From Ligustrum vulgare (taxonomy: Eukaryota > Streptophyta > Magnoliopsida > Lamiales > Oleaceae): a DNA stretch of 64,000 bases. This document shows positions 11,441-24,210 of the stretch, piece after piece. The notes under the pieces are model-generated. The model saw nothing but the letters and a program-made list of their open reading frames with translations. It was not told where the DNA came from and searched no databases. Numbering within the stretch: the first letter of the stretch is position 1; every line of letters begins with the position of its first letter. Both the position numbers and the translations under genes were made by a program. The stretch is from NCBI GenBank assembly GCA_963555705.1, contig OY743179.1, positions 18,608,692 to 18,672,691 on the forward strand, in the 5' to 3' direction.

Positions 11441-12290
11441 TGAATTTCGAATATCCACAAAATCTTAAGACTTCTTCATATTTTGTTCATTATTTTTCAA
11501 GTTTATTAATTATATTTCTTCTCTATCTATCACTTGGACTTACTTGGTTGGGGGTGGGTGGGTGGGAGGGAGGGTGTGTGTGTGTGTGTGTTGAGTCTTT
11601 TTGTCTATATATATTAATAAAATTAAGAAATAAAGTTTCACCATTTTTTACGGCATATAATTATTTTTTTAATATTTTAATAAAATTGTAAATCGTTGAA
11701 TTGTTTTATCTCTTTACGGAAAACTTGTTATGAATTAAATATTTTAGAGATTGTACCATGAACATATCAACTCCATTTCTGGAATTAACGTTCAATAAAT
11801 AAAATTTTCTTTTTAAAAAAACTTTTGAATTACAAAATTAGGCTCATACAATACATGTGCAAAACTCAGCTTACATATTCTCCTTAAGATCATCGCTTTT
11901 CTTTTCATATATTTTTCTTCATCACATTCTTCCCAAAAAGATGTGTAGGATAGACTTTTTTGGTATAATTTAATTTTTAAGTATTAATTATTAATTTCAA
12001 GTATTTTTCTAAAAAAATAATCATTAATTTTAATAAATATTGTTACATTAATTGATTCTTTATTAACTATAAAAAAAATATTTTAAACGACACAATTTTC
12101 AAATCACTTTTTAACCACACATATTTTCTCTTTTCATTTTTTAACCACGTATTTTACCTCGAAAATATAAAAAAATAAAATTATAAATACAAAACTTCTG
12201 CGTTAAAGAACTGACACTTTAGTAGAGAATTTGGCTGGTATATGTTGGATTATTCATCTGGAAGGTGGAATAATCTGGAATTTTATTCTC
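11441..12290. other. AT-rich intergenic stretch with GT microsatellite
   Basis: A G-rich tract (GGTGGGTGGGTGGGAGGG-like, 11550-11575) runs into a (GT)n repeat at 11575-11590. A copy of the dispersed MITE family lies at 12070-12200. The last nine bases, TTTATTCTC (12282-12290), are the left target duplication of the MULE. I see no gene. Confidence 0.6.
12070..12200 (-). repeat. Dispersed MITE-like repeat, copy 1
   Basis: It matches the family seen best at 14360-14490, in reverse orientation. Shared features are CACACATATTTTCTC and TTTTTAACCAC blocks flanked by ATAAAT-rich ends. Confidence 0.5.
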
Positions 12291-13942
12291 GGGTTAATAG
12301 CACAAAACGTCCCAACGTTTGACATGTATTGTGCAAAACGTCCCAACGTTTTGATTTTTGACGCTAAACATCCCAACCTTTACAATTTTTGGTAGAAGAC
12401 ATCCTTTCTGTCAATTTTAACCTCATTTCACCGTTAACTTCAAATTGAACAGTAAATGTCAAGGGCATTTTCGTCCAAAAAAAAGCAGCCCATTCATACT
12501 TGGGTAATTGGCACAAAACGTCCATACGTTTGACATTTATTGTGGAAAAACGTCCATACGTTTATTTTTTTGGCGAATAACGTCCATACGTTTATTTTTT
12601 TGGCGAATAACGTCCCTACCTTTAAATTTTCTTGTTCATTAGTCCTCAAATTTTACTTTTCTTTCAATTTAGTCATTTCGTATTTTATTTAAAGGTAATT
12701 GTCTTCAAACGTGTATAATTTTTGATCTACAACTCCGAATTGCACTCCGTTTTTTGCGTTGAACTCCAAATTCAACCATCTTTCTTATGATGTATCATGT
12801 GCTCATTTATCAAACATTTCGTTTTGACTTTTGTATAGTAGATACTTATTTTGTTAGGGCATAATTGATTGACGTAAATTGATTTCTGTAAATTTTATTG
12901 AAACAGTGAAATTTTAATTTTAGTGTGTGTTCGGCGGCCAACGGAATTTATAAATTGGATTTATTTGACTTTGTAATCTTTTTAAGGTAAAATATTTGGT
13001 TAAAAATTGGTATGTTTAGCCCCTGTTTATAAATTAGAGATTATAACATGGCTCAAACAGGGGCTAAACATACCAATTTTTAACCAAATATTTTACCTTA
13101 AAAAGATTTCAAAGTCTAATAAATCCAATTTATAAATTTCGCTGAAAATTGGAGAAAGAAATTGTGTGTTGTTCAGAAAGTTATTAGAGATTATAACATG
13201 GCTCAAACAGGGGCTAAACATACCAATTTTTAACCAAATATTTTACCTTAAAAAGATTACAAAGTCAAATAAATCCAATTTATAAATTTCGCTGGCCGCC
13301 GAACACACACTAAAATTAAAATTTCACTATTTCAATAAAATTTACAGAAATCAATTTACGTCAATCAATTATGCCCTAACAAAATAAGTATCTACTATAC
13401 AAAATTCAAAACGAAATGTTTAATAAATGAGCACATGATACATCATAAGAAAGATGGTTGAATTTGGAGTTCAACGCAAAAAAACGGAGTGCAATTCGGA
13501 GTTGTAGATCAATAGTTATACACGTTTGAAGACAATTACCTTTAAATAAAATACGGAATGACTAAATTGAAAGAAAAGTAAAATTTGGGGACTAATGAAC
13601 AAGAAAATTTAAAGGTAGGGACGTTATTCGCCAAAAAAATAAACGTAGGGACGTTATTCGTCAAAAAAATAAACGTAAGGACGTTTTTCCACAATAAGTG
13701 TCAAACGTAGGGACGTTTTGTGCCAATTACCCAAGTATGAATGAGCTGCTTTTTTTGGACGAAAATGCCCTTGACATTTACTGTTCAATTTGAAGTTAAC
13801 GGTGAAATGAGGTTAAAATTGACAGAAAGGATGTCTTCTACCAAAAATTGTAAAGGTTGGGATATTTAGCGTCAAAAATCAAAACGTTAGGACATTTTGC
13901 ACAATACATGTCAAACGTTGGGACGTTTTGTGCTATTAACCC
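12291..13942. mobile_element. Foldback Mutator-like element (long-TIR MITE)
   Basis: The element is almost entirely an inverted repeat. It begins GGGTTAATAGCACAAAACGT and ends with the reverse complement. The arms run about 750 bp each around a centre near 13050-13170. A block of about 75 bp is directly repeated on the right of the centre (13070-13147 and 13223-13300). Flanking nine-base sequences TTTATTCTC and TTTATTCCC agree at 8 of 9 positions, the duplication size of Mutator-like elements. It has no transposase. Motifs of the type AAAACGTCC are repeated several times per arm. Confidence 0.8.
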
Positions 13943-14359
13943 TTTATTCCCCTTCTTGATTTCAGAATATCTGCTAAATGAATGCGATAATATCTTTGGA
14001 TGAAAACAGTAAAGAGAGAACAAGTACATTTGAAAATTAATCTATCTAATTCTTATCTTCAAAATTCTTTTAATTAGCGTATCCCATTATTGATGATGAT
14101 TTTTATTATTGCATTAGTCGAACTATGAATACAATTATCTTGAAATAAACTAATGCAATACATTTTAATTTAAATTCTACCACAATAAACCAGAAGAAGA
14201 TAAATTTAATATATATATTAATTAAAAAATTTTAAACTAATTTTTAAATGAATTAACAAACCAATAAATACTATTGATGTTATATATAACTTCATTTAAC
14301 AAAACAAGAAAATCGTATAAAGGCAGTATTATTTTTCTTGTATGGGTTGTTGTTAGGTT

Positions 14360-14490
14360 TTGTTTGGTAACATTGTAGTGGTTTATAAACTGATTTATTT
14401 ATGATTTTGAGATAAAATACATGGTTAAAAATGAAGAGAGAAAATATGTGTGATTAAAAATTAATTTGAAGAATTTTGTAATTTATAAAC
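14360..14490 (+). repeat. Dispersed MITE-like repeat, copy 2
   Basis: Clear example of the family: TTTATAAACTGATTTATTTA, then GATAAAATACATGGTTAAAA, then GAGAGAAAATATGTGTG and a TTTATAAAC end that is roughly inverted to the start. Confidence 0.55.
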
Positions 14491-16244
14491 TATTTATCAA
14501 TCGGAGGCCAATTATTTGTACACTCCACTCTCCACCTCTTATTTGTTCTTAAAAAATGAAGGAAGATATATTCTTGACCACTAAGCAAGTTGTGAACTAA
14601 ATTCCCTAATAAGTGCCAATAATATCCTCGAAATTGTATGGTGCATATAAATTTGCAAGTCTTGTTGATATGACAACAAATATGCTTTTGTTAATTGTGA
14701 TGATTGAATGTGAATACCAGATTATGAATATAGACTCTTTTATAAACTTTCGTTGGAGATACCTAGAGTTATATGTAATTGTATAAAGAATATGAAATTT
14801 ATATGTTGTCCGTTACGGGCAGCAGATCTATTGCCCGCCTATTAAAAGAAATCACATGCGAAATCTCAAGAAAGATGAGAACCCACATGTAAGTTCTTGT
14901 AATAAGCGAGTTTTTTCTTTTGTCCGTCAACGAGTAACAGATAAGACCCAATAATGAATAATTATATTCTCCAAATTTAAATTTATGGAAAAAAATAGAA
15001 TATTAGAGTCAAACTCCATATACAGAGCATGTACATATAAGTCCCTATACAAATGGAATTTCCCTAGAGTATTTTGTTCAATTCATGATAAAATTGGGTA
15101 TAGCACATTCTTTACGCAATATACCTGCATCACGTTCAACTATCCTAAACTTAAATTCTTGTGTTTAACTTGTTCATATTTTTTACTAAAGAAAATTTCC
15201 GTTAATTATTTTAATTATTTGACACTTGAGGTTATCGATACAAAATTGTATGATTTTATAATTATTATAAAGAAAATTAACGTATTTAAAGGGTATATAT
15301 CTAAAAATATTTTTATATCATAGGTGCAATAAATAATTAAGAATTTTAATTGTCGTTAGAATTCTTTTGACAGTACTTTTAAAAAATCTACACCTGATTT
15401 GAACATATTTGAATAACTTTTATATTACATTATCTAAATAGTAATACTTTTAGATAAAGTTAATTTGAAAATTGAAATACAATTCCATTACGAGAATCGA
15501 AAATTTGACATAAAATTTTATACTCACATACATGACAACAATTTATTTCTTTATATATGACATCAACTCTAAAATCAATAGTCCACAATATACAAGGTGG
15601 CAAATTAAGGTGACTAACTAGCATTATTCATTTGAGATAACTTCACGTAAAATTATTTATAATTAAAAAAAAAACCCCGCAAAATCAAAAACCTGTCAAA
15701 CGTGAATATGTTTTATCTCATTTTTCTTTGAATATATAGCAGGGCTCAGGGTAGTGAGTTCTTTTTTTTTTTTAATTGAAAATGTCGGTCGTAGTCACTA
15801 GTCATGGCCGGATAGAATTCAATTCAATTTGTGTATCTTCCGAATTGCAAGTCAAACGATGACTCGTTAGACGACGACCTTAAATCAGACGCCACGGCTC
15901 ACGGCCAAATCTGTATAACAATATTTAGCCCATGCGTGTAGACTGTGGTTAAGATGTTCATCAACTTTTTACTCTCAATTTTTGGAAATTGAAAATTGAG
16001 TATTTATTTATTTATAATTGTAATTTATTTGATTTAGGCCTACTATTATTATATCTAATAAAATCACAATATCTAAAATTAGAAACTAAACTGGTTAGTT
16101 TACAATTACAAGGTTTTATGTGTATATATTTATTTATTTATTTAGTTATTTATTTTGGTTGCAGCTCAATCATTTGACTTCGCCTTTTATGAACGCAGGG
16201 GTCAGCTATCATCTAATATTTATTTCTACCATTAGTATTTGTTT

Positions 16245-16415
16245 GATAAATCAAATAAACTGATTTATAAATCAATTTATAAATTAAAAAATTTTTAAAT
16301 CATTTTTTAATCACACATAATTTTTTTCTTCAATTTTCAACAACTATTTTGTATCTCAAAAATATAAATAAATTAGCTTAAAAATCAAAAATAGTGTTAT
16401 CAAATAGGCTAAATT
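16245..16415 (-). repeat. Dispersed MITE-like repeat, copy 3
   Basis: Reverse-orientation copy: AAACTGATTTATAAATC at the left end and CATTTTTTAATCACACATAA in the middle. Confidence 0.5.
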
Positions 16416-17044
16416 ATTTTTGGACTTTTAAGAAGAGAAGTGATTAGAAAGGTACACGTATCTTATTCTAAATTTTATTTGACCTAAGAATTCTGGGCTC
16501 TTACAGGTGCCAAAGGGACAGTGATTAAAACAGATGATTCTTGGAAGATTGTTGAAGACACCTTCCAATAAAAAAGTTTGTTCGGATAAAAGAAGGGAAA
16601 AAAAAATTGTTTATAAACTATTTGATTTTACAAAATATTGAACTTGACGTGACAAGACCAGAAGTTACAAAATTGCTGGAAAAAGATAATCTAATTGGTC
16701 TTCAATGATCCTGCAAAAAAGGCTGTGAGTAAAGTCCTCATCGCCCCTTCGATATAAGAATTGGTTTTCTGAAAATAAGAGAGAGAGAGAGAATATGATG
16801 CCTTTTATATCTTCTTTCCACTAGGAAATGGAATCCTTATCGAATGAAATTGTCCTACAGAGGAAAATTCCTTATATTAGTTGGATTCTCTTATAGGTAA
16901 ACTTTGGTAGGAGTCTATACTGATATAGGGAAAATTATATGAACTCCTATCTTTAAAGTTCACAATGTAATAATAAGATGATGAATTTTACATTTTTAAA
17001 AATCAGGTCCTAATCATCCAATTAATAATTATTAATTATATATT

Positions 17045-17760
17045 TTGTTCTTAAAAATCAAATCAAATTCAACCCTATTCCAAACCCCTCTCTCTACCAT
17101 CTCTCCTGCTTCCTCTCTCTCACATCTCCATCAGCGATTGACGAATTCTCTCCACCATCTCTCAGCGATCGGCAACCTCTCTACCATCTCGTCACTGCAG
17201 GTGCGAGATCCCTGCATGTGCAATCTCCAGCAGCGACGCTCGCACGCCGTAGTGGCAGTCACTTGTCGGCAAATATCTTGCAAATTCTAGGTGTCAATCA
17301 TGAAAAATATGGAAGATCATAAATTCTTCTAAAATGGTGGTGGTGGAGGCAGTGGTTGTGGTTGTGGTTGTTGCAATAGTGTGACTTTGTTGTTGGCGGT
17401 AGCGATGGCGGTGGTGGAGGTAATGACTATGGTTGTGTTGATTGCAGCAATGACCATGGTGCTGGCTGTATTGACAGTAATGCCTTCAATGATGACGTGG
17501 AAGGTACTTTGCTTGAGATAGTTTGAGACATATGTGAAGAAGATAAGTGACAAGCAAATTGCAACAGTGGTGGTGACTGTATCTGTGGTTGAGTTGGTGT
17601 TGGTTGCTGCAGCGATTTTGGGGTTGACTTTGTTGACAGCATCGGTCAAGTTAGTGGTGTGTTGTGGCTATGGTTGGGATCTAGCTCACATTTTTCTTGC
17701 TGCTGGCGCACTGGCTGGGAGATTTTAGGGGTAGAGTTGGATAGAGAGTGAAGAGATGGT
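17045..17760. other. Low-complexity region of unknown origin
   Basis: Pyrimidine-rich CTCTC sequence (17080-17200) is followed by GGTGGTGG / GTTGTGG trinucleotide-rich DNA (17330-17600). Open frames exist on both strands (17045-17290, 17534-17728 plus, 17329-17649 minus), but they translate to low-complexity Thr/Ala/Val/Ser runs without a domain. It may be the upstream part of the copy B element. Confidence 0.4.
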
Positions 17761-18800
17761 GGGGGTTTGGGGTGGGATGATATATTGTAATCGATTATGG
17801 ATGATTGTGACTAATTATTAGGCAAATGTTACCAAAATATTTACTAATTGTGATTTTGTACGACTTGTAAAGAGTACGGATGTGACCAATTATTAAGTAA
17901 ATGTGACTAAAATATTGACTAATTATGACTTCGTGTGACTTGTGACGAACACAGAATGTGACCAATTATTAGGTAATTGTGACCGAAACATTGATTAATT
18001 GTGACTTTCTGAGTACAGGATGTGATCAATTGTTAGGTAAATGCGACCAAAATATTTATTAATTGTGACTTTGGGTGACTTGTGTTTAGCGCGGGATGTG
18101 ATCAAGAAAACGAGTAAGTTGTGACAAAAAATAAATAATATGTGACCAATTATGGATAATTGTGATCAATTATAGATATTGTGCCGTGATTAAGAAACGC
18201 GTAAGTTGTGATCTATAAATAAATATAATGTGACAAATTATAGATGATTGTGACCAATTATATTAGAGATTGTAACCAACTATGACTGTTTGTGACCTTT
18301 GGACGAGGACGTATGTAACTTACACTTGTGTCAAATATGACTGTGTGACCGAACTGTGACCTGTGTGAGCGAACTATGACCTTGTGTGACTCAACTGTGA
18401 CCTTGTGTGACCGAATTGTAACCTTGTGTGATCAAACTGTGACTTTGCGTGACCGAATGTAACAACGGGGTTGGGTGAATTTTTTAGTTAAGTTTGTAAT
18501 TGTGATCGAACTATGGCTTTTTGTGACCAACCGTGACTTTGTTGGTGGGGTAAGCTTGGATAGGGTAAAGTTGGGGTGAAATTTATAACTAAATTTGTAA
18601 TTGTGTCTGAACTGTGACTTTGTGTGACGAACTGTGACTTTGCGGGGTGGGGTGGGAGGCAGAGTGGAATTTGCGATAAATTTATAATTGTGATTGAACT
18701 GTAACTTTCTGTGACTAATTGTGACTTTGCGTGGTGAGGGTGGAGTAAATTTGTATTAAATTTGTATATATGAGTCTATGACCAAATTGTGGCTTAGTGT
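17760..18800. repeat. GTGAC-rich degenerate minisatellite
   Basis: Two layers are seen. At 17812, 17883, 17959 and 18023 a unit with GACCAATTATTAGGTAAATG recurs every 64-76 bp. From about 18300 shorter units of the type TGTGACCGAACTGTGACC recur every 16-22 bp. The tract reaches the G-rich start of copy B, and the same motifs open the window in copy A, so it is part of the element family. Confidence 0.65.
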
Positions 18801-18816
18801 GACCAATTGTGAATCC

Positions 18817-19000
18817 GGGTGGGTGGGTGGGGTAAGGGTAGGGAGGGTGTGAAAAAGTAGAAGGAAAAAAATCATTTTTGGGTCGGGGTAGGGTCGGTAG
18901 GGGGTGGGGTCGGGTAGGGGTAGGGTGGAGTGGGGAAAAGTAGAAGGAAAAAAATCATTTTTTTGGTCGGGGTAGGGTGGGTGGGTGGGGTCGGGGTGGG
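18817..19000 (+). repeat. G-quadruplex-forming G tracts
   Basis: GGGTGGGTGGGTGGGG at 18817-18832 meets the simple four-run G-quadruplex pattern with one-base loops. Further runs follow to about 19000, separated by two GAAAAAAATCATTTTT-type spacers. The matching tract in copy A is at 100-205. Confidence 0.7.
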
Positions 19001-20160
19001 AGCTGTGATGGACGGATACACGAGTCATTGTTTGAGAGTTTTTTTTATTCAAATATTATATTAGTTTTAATTTAATATATAATTGATAATTATTTTTATA
19101 TTATACAATATTATATTTATTAATTATTAATCAACGCTTGATTTTTGAAAAAAAATTCCCTAAGTTTGTTAATTTTAAAAAATGATAATTTGAGGTTTGT
19201 AATTATGTATTTTCCCTTTGATATATTTAAGAGGTTGGATCCAATACATGGCCCATCAATGTCGTCCAAAAATAGGACTAGCCCCATAAATGAGGCAAAT
19301 ATTGTTTTACTTATAGCTCAGCGCATAGGCCAAACTTGACTCTGTGACGAAGGTTATGAAATTAGTTCAAACTATTGGACCAGCCTTGTGTACATAGAGC
19401 TCAACCCATGGGACCATTCTCTAGGATTTGTCCCATATTGTTCACAATTTATTCCATCTTTTGAACATCTCGGGATTTTATGTCGATCATTGGCCGCATG
19501 CGTCATATATCGATATTTGGCCTCTAGTTGTATTTTAAAATTGACAACTATTATGTTTGCTTATTTAATATAGCCATTTATTACTTGTGAGAAGGTTAAT
19601 AGTCGCAGACCAGATTTTGGACATGTGATGGTGAGAATGTTGGAGATCCTTTCATTTTCTGCCAAAAAACACCCATTTTGTTATCGCCTAAAAGACTTAT
19701 ATGTATATGTGGTCCCTATTTTCTCATTGTCTTTCTCATTTTACTTCGTAAAAATTTCCTTTGACGGAGCAGAGAAGTGATCGGACTTTAAGCACGTACT
19801 ACATGTTCTCAACCCACAACTTCAACTAGATTTTAGGTAAACTCGACCTTTTTTGATCGACCCTTCTTAATTTTAATATTAAATTATGTTAAGAGTTGTG
19901 GCCACAGATGATCTTAGATTAGTGGAGGACTTGGGCGAACCCCTAGAGGTCAAGCTTATAGGCTTCTACTAACCACCTCCTGAAGATCGGGATAGGGAAT
20001 CTAAGAGTGAGGATGATGTAGAGGATACTCAAAGGATAGGTAGAAGATCGAGACATCCAGAGCTTGAGCTTACGTCCTTTAGGAATAGATTTAAAGAACA
20101 CTCAGTGGACTTTGATATGAAGATGTTTATGCTTGCCTATAAGTATACAGCTCCCCGAAC

Positions 20161-20600
20161 TTGGACAATGTTGTATACCACTATCGAGTGGACGAGGAAG
20201 CTGTAGACCACGATTCCTTAGTGGTTAGACTTAGACTTCCCATGAACCACTTTTTTGTTAACTTTTTGTTGACTGCCAACATATTCCCAGGTCAGTTGGC
20301 CCATAATGTGTGGCCAATTTTAGTTTATTTCTTTGTTTTGTGTAGATGCATATGGATTGAACCAATGGTCGATCTATGCAAATGTGGGCTCGAGCTGAAA
20401 TACCTACCTCGATGCAATAGTTTGGTATATTTAAGTGTGAAAAGTAGCTTCAACGCTCCCCAGATCTTGTCCTCTGTAAAATGTTGGAAATATTTTTTTT
20501 TTACTATGTAAGGCCTAAGGATGGGGAGTCCATCTTCAGCTCAACATTTAGAATGCCCGATGTGGACAATTTTAAAAGAATGGGGAATGTGAGTGAGGAG
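20161..20600 (+). pseudogene. Gag-like remnant (putative gypsy-type transposon domain)
   Basis: The frame reads LRLPMNHFFVNFLLTANIFP, then GQLAHNVWPILVYFFVLCRC and a later NAPQILSSVKCWKYFFF. This matches my memory of the plant domain named putative gypsy type transposon (PF04195), in which a leucine-rich N-terminal block of gag ends in a KxWKxxFFF motif. A stop follows at 20511, and the upstream part sits in another frame, so it is broken. No other part of pol is seen. Confidence 0.5.
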
Positions 20601-20680
20601 GTTGTTGCAAATGAAACAAGATAGTGGACAAAATTCAGAACAAAATTCTAGAACCGAGGCCTGTGCAAGCACAGTTTTCT

Positions 20681-21640
20681 TGAAACAGATTCGCCTCCTC
20701 ACCAATCTGTGCTTAAGGTTTGTTCCAGCGTCTGTCTCACATGATATAATGGAGAAGAACAGTTAACGAAGCTAGTGTTACCACTCCGGCGAACTGAATC
20801 TAAGTATGAATAATTACAAAAAAAGGACACTATAAAATTGGACAGAATAGAGAACAAAATCGTAACTCGACAGAAACGGTGATTTTCGTGTTGTGTGAAA
20901 AATAGTGAAATAGCCTGCATGAAGAGAAAGGGCTACACAATAACTCCATCATTAATTGTAATAATTTGGGAGTTACAGGAGTTTCAAATTGGAAGAGAAA
21001 AATAACTAATTGTTTGAAAATTTTGACAAAGCGTAGACCATGCGAGGGGGGCATTTTAGGTCCATTCAATCTGCATTCGTGTACGCACACAAGTTCAAAG
21101 CTTGAAGGCCAATTCAGATCGAGATTTTGCACCACCACTAGGCGCACATGGAGAGAGCATCTACACTACACATGATTACAACATCTCAAAGTGTAAGCAT
21201 ATATAAGTGGTTCCAAGTTTTGTCAAGCTCCTATTCGGGACAAAGTTTTACACTTTCCCTACAAAAACCATCTTCCACATTATTGCTTTTGAACTCCAAT
21301 TTATCATTCATCCGTGCATCAATTTTGGCAAATGAATATATCATTTCGATGTTCTCACGGAGGAGAACTCATATCAACTTTGATCTTTCACGAAGATCAA
21401 ACAGGTCCCACCCAAAATTGTGCTTAAAATCAGCCAAGCTTCCAAAAAATTGTTATTTTTCCAACACGAAGTTCTTCAACAAAACGGTCTAGTTTACAAT
21501 TTTCCTTCAAGGTTTCATTCTGTACTTGACGTTTGACTTAATCTTTGCAGTTGATGAACGCAGAAATTGCAAGATGTTATTTTTTTTATGATAAATAAAT
21601 TCAGTAATGATCTCTTATTTCAGGATTATTTTAGCAAGTG
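20681..21640. other. Unclassified repeat-like region
   Basis: GC content is higher than in the surroundings, and several short frames lack domains. Sequence near 20640-20720 looks like LTR-derived DNA on the minus strand, but I could not find both ends. No gene is supported. Confidence 0.35.
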
Positions 21641-21644
21641 TTTA

Positions 21645-21810
21645 GTAAACAAAATTAATTAATTTATAAATCACTTTATAAATTACACAATTTCTCAAAA
21701 TACTTTTTAACAACACATTTTCTCTCTCTCAAATTTCTAATCACTACTTTTTATAATCTTCAACCGAAATAAATTAAGAAATTGTGTAGTTTATAATTTG
21801 TGGAATACAG
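21645..21810 (-). repeat. Dispersed MITE-like repeat, copy 4
   Basis: It has TTTATAAATCACTTTATAAA, a TTTTTAACAACACATTTTCT block and an inverted GTAGTTTATAATTTGTGG end, as in the rest of the family. Confidence 0.55.
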
Positions 21811-22027
21811 TGTTAGTTACATATTTCAATTAACGGATTTGAGTTTCAGACATGGGTTTCAGTTCAAAATGAGTGTTAATTTGTTCACTCTCACAAAAGA
21901 GGGTTATAGTGACTCTCTTTTTGTGAAGATTAAATACATTTATTAAAATTTTTGTAAAATTTTAAAAAAAAAATTATAGTTTATATTATATTATATATTG
22001 AGAGTTTCGATATGAGTACAGTCTCAC

Positions 22028-22745
22028 TAGAGGTGTCAAGACGGACGGGTCGATCAGACTCGTTAAAACCGGCCCGGATTGACCCGGGACCGCGGGCCGA
22101 CCCATGACCCGTGCGGGCGGTCCACGGGGTCAAGAAGTTGTGAACCACGAGTTTTGCGGTTCAAACTTTCGCGGGACACGGTTAACCCGCTGACCCGTAA
22201 AAAAAAAAAATTATTTTTATTAAATATGATAGCATTGAAAATCTCTCTTCTTATAGAAACTCTAATACAACTTTTAAAGTAAAATCTTATTTTTTTCTCC
22301 CTAATAGCTAAAAAAATAATGTTTTTTGACAATAGTAATTAGAAATACATTTATCATTTAATTGTTATTTGTTTATATTTTATTTAAATTTGCAAATTTA
22401 GAAGTAATTCATATAACATAAACTATAATTTTAAATTCTATGTAAATATTTTATGGTATAAATATGAATTTATCATTTTGTATTTAGAAACTTTACAAAA
22501 AATTTGTTATAAATATGAAAAAATCTATGTTTTTATTCATACAGGCCAAATCAGAACAAATCGCGACCCGCATGGGCTCGACCCGAATGGGCCAGCGGGC
22601 GGGCCTAGGTTGTAGTTCAAAATTTACGGGCTGACCCGTAACCAGCCCGTAACCCGCAGCGGGCGGACTTTTTTTCAAGCGGACCGTAAACTGGCTTTTT
22701 ATTGACGGATCGATCCGGCTCGGACCACCCAGATTGACACCTCTA
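22028..22745. mobile_element. hAT-like MITE
   Basis: Terminal inverted repeats are TAGAGGTGTCAA and TTGACACCTCTA. The flanking 8-bp sequences AGTCTCAC (22020-22027) and AGTCTCAT (22746-22753) agree at 7 of 8, the duplication length of hAT elements. Subterminal regions are GC-rich (GACCCG, CGGGC repeats) and the middle is AT-rich. No transposase is present. Confidence 0.85.
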
Positions 22746-23388
22746 AGTCTCATTACATTACTTTTGTTATTTTAAAAGTTATTTATTTTTGGTGATAAAG
22801 TGTAAAATAATTAGGTGGCATTCTGTTTATATTTCATTTTCTGTTTTTATTTTTGAAATGTTTTCTATTTTCCGTTTTTAATTTCCGTTTTTAAATTTGT
22901 TGAAAACGCGTTCTATTTGTCATTTCTGTAAACTATTTTTGAAAATGAAAAATACGATCTATTTGAAATTTTACAAAATAGTATTTTAACTATTTGTATT
23001 AACTTGCTTGTAGAATAAATTATAAAATTTCTTGTATTTTGAAAATTTACTCTATACTATAAGAAATTAGTTCATCTAATTATTATTGGACTAATTTAAT
23101 AACGAATAAAAAAATATTAGAAAAATTAATAGTCATTAGCTGGTAATGACATGAGTATTATTGTGGGCATGTGTCTATCAACCAGTTAAATGTTTTTATC
23201 AAGTATTGATAATACAACTACAGATTTAAGAGATCACGAGTTATTAATTTATCACCACACATATTAGATGAACTTCTATCAATTGAATGGAAAACAAATA
23301 TATTTTTTTAATTTCTGACAGATTAAACAAATTGAAATTATTTGAAATATGAATTTAAGATATGCAACAAACTAGTAGAAGAGGTAAC

Positions 23389-24074
23389 TATTGAAACCAA
23401 GTCCAAAAAGGAGTACAATGATCCACCAGCGAAGGTCCAATAGAGGCCCAATCGACCTTGGCCCCTGGCTAAAGCTTAAGATGTCTTCTTGGGTCAATTG
23501 CCGAGGTGGTACAGCACGTGAACTTCTTTAGCCGAGCTGATTTATGACTAGCCGAGGTGTTTTATGTTTAGACGGATGACCTCCGTAATAACAGCTCAGA
23601 TGAGTGATGTGACAATGGATGGAGTTAGAGATATGACGCCGCCTTTACCAAGATGTGACAGACGTCCATCCCATACGAAATGTAGCAATGATTACGGTCA
23701 AAAAGTAAGACTGTCCCCTCCAAGAGTTAGGGTGAATACACGTGTAAAGTCCGTCATGTGTCACAATCCAAAACAACGAATCCTTCTATAAATAGAAGCC
23801 TCCTCCCGCCATGTTGGGGGTTAGCAATTTCATACTCTTGATTAAATACTTTATTCTCACACCCTTTTCTTTTTTTTTACACACTTATATTTCCCGTACC
23901 AAATTTATATCTGCTTGAAATAGGCGCTGACTTCAGCATCGGAGTGCAAACGGGAGCCACCTCGACCCCCTTTGCAAACTAATTGTTTGTCACAGTGCGA
24001 AGGATATCCTCGTGTTCAAGAGGGAGGAGTTGAGACGTGTTGGTCCAAGGTCCAACCGGATTTTGTGGTCAACA
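23389..24074 (+). mobile_element. Solo LTR with TATA box
   Basis: GTAAC flanks both sides (23384-23388, 24075-24079). The ends read TATTG and CAACA. The usual LTR start would be TGTTG, so the second base has mutated G to A. TATAAATAG lies at 23787-23795. A single LTR with a target duplication implies recombination between two LTRs of a former element. GCCGAG motifs occur at 23499, 23531 and 23551. Confidence 0.8.
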
Positions 24075-24084
24075 GTAACCATGT

Positions 24085-24210
24085 AGGGAAAGGAAAAAAA
24101 AGTGAATTATAGTTTTGGACAGCCGTGCAAGGAAAGGAGAAGGAAAAAAAAAGTGAAATGCAATTTTGGACAGCCGTGCAATGAAAGGGAGGAGGGAAAA
24201 AAATATTAAC
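24085..24210 (+). repeat. Short tandem duplication, about 51 bp unit
   Basis: Two and a half copies of a unit containing AAAGTGAA, TTTTGGACAGCCGTGCAA and a purine-rich GGAAAGGA stretch directly follow the solo LTR. Confidence 0.7.

Larger units (their letters stand above)
13952..17044. other. AT-rich intergenic region
   Basis: No convincing gene is present. Two copies of the dispersed MITE family are annotated separately. A (GA)n microsatellite lies at 16781-16793. The open frame at 14985-15323 has no recognisable domain and a composition like its surroundings. Confidence 0.6.
18721..20680 (+). repeat. Gag-type element remnant, copy B (unfilled site)
   Basis: Homologous to copy A (1-491 plus 9834-10840), but without the chromovirus. 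AGGACTAGCCCCATAAATGAGG at 19268-19289 is the intact target. It contains the frame corresponding to MLRVVATDD at about 19890, with a stop near 19970, and the coding remnant annotated at 20161. Confidence 0.8.

Noticed and set aside
14985..15323. 112-codon ORF
   Set aside because: AT-rich composition like its flanks, no domain, no sign of splicing or conservation.
17329..17728. Overlapping ORFs on both strands
   Set aside because: Products of GGT/GTT trinucleotide-rich DNA with no domain.
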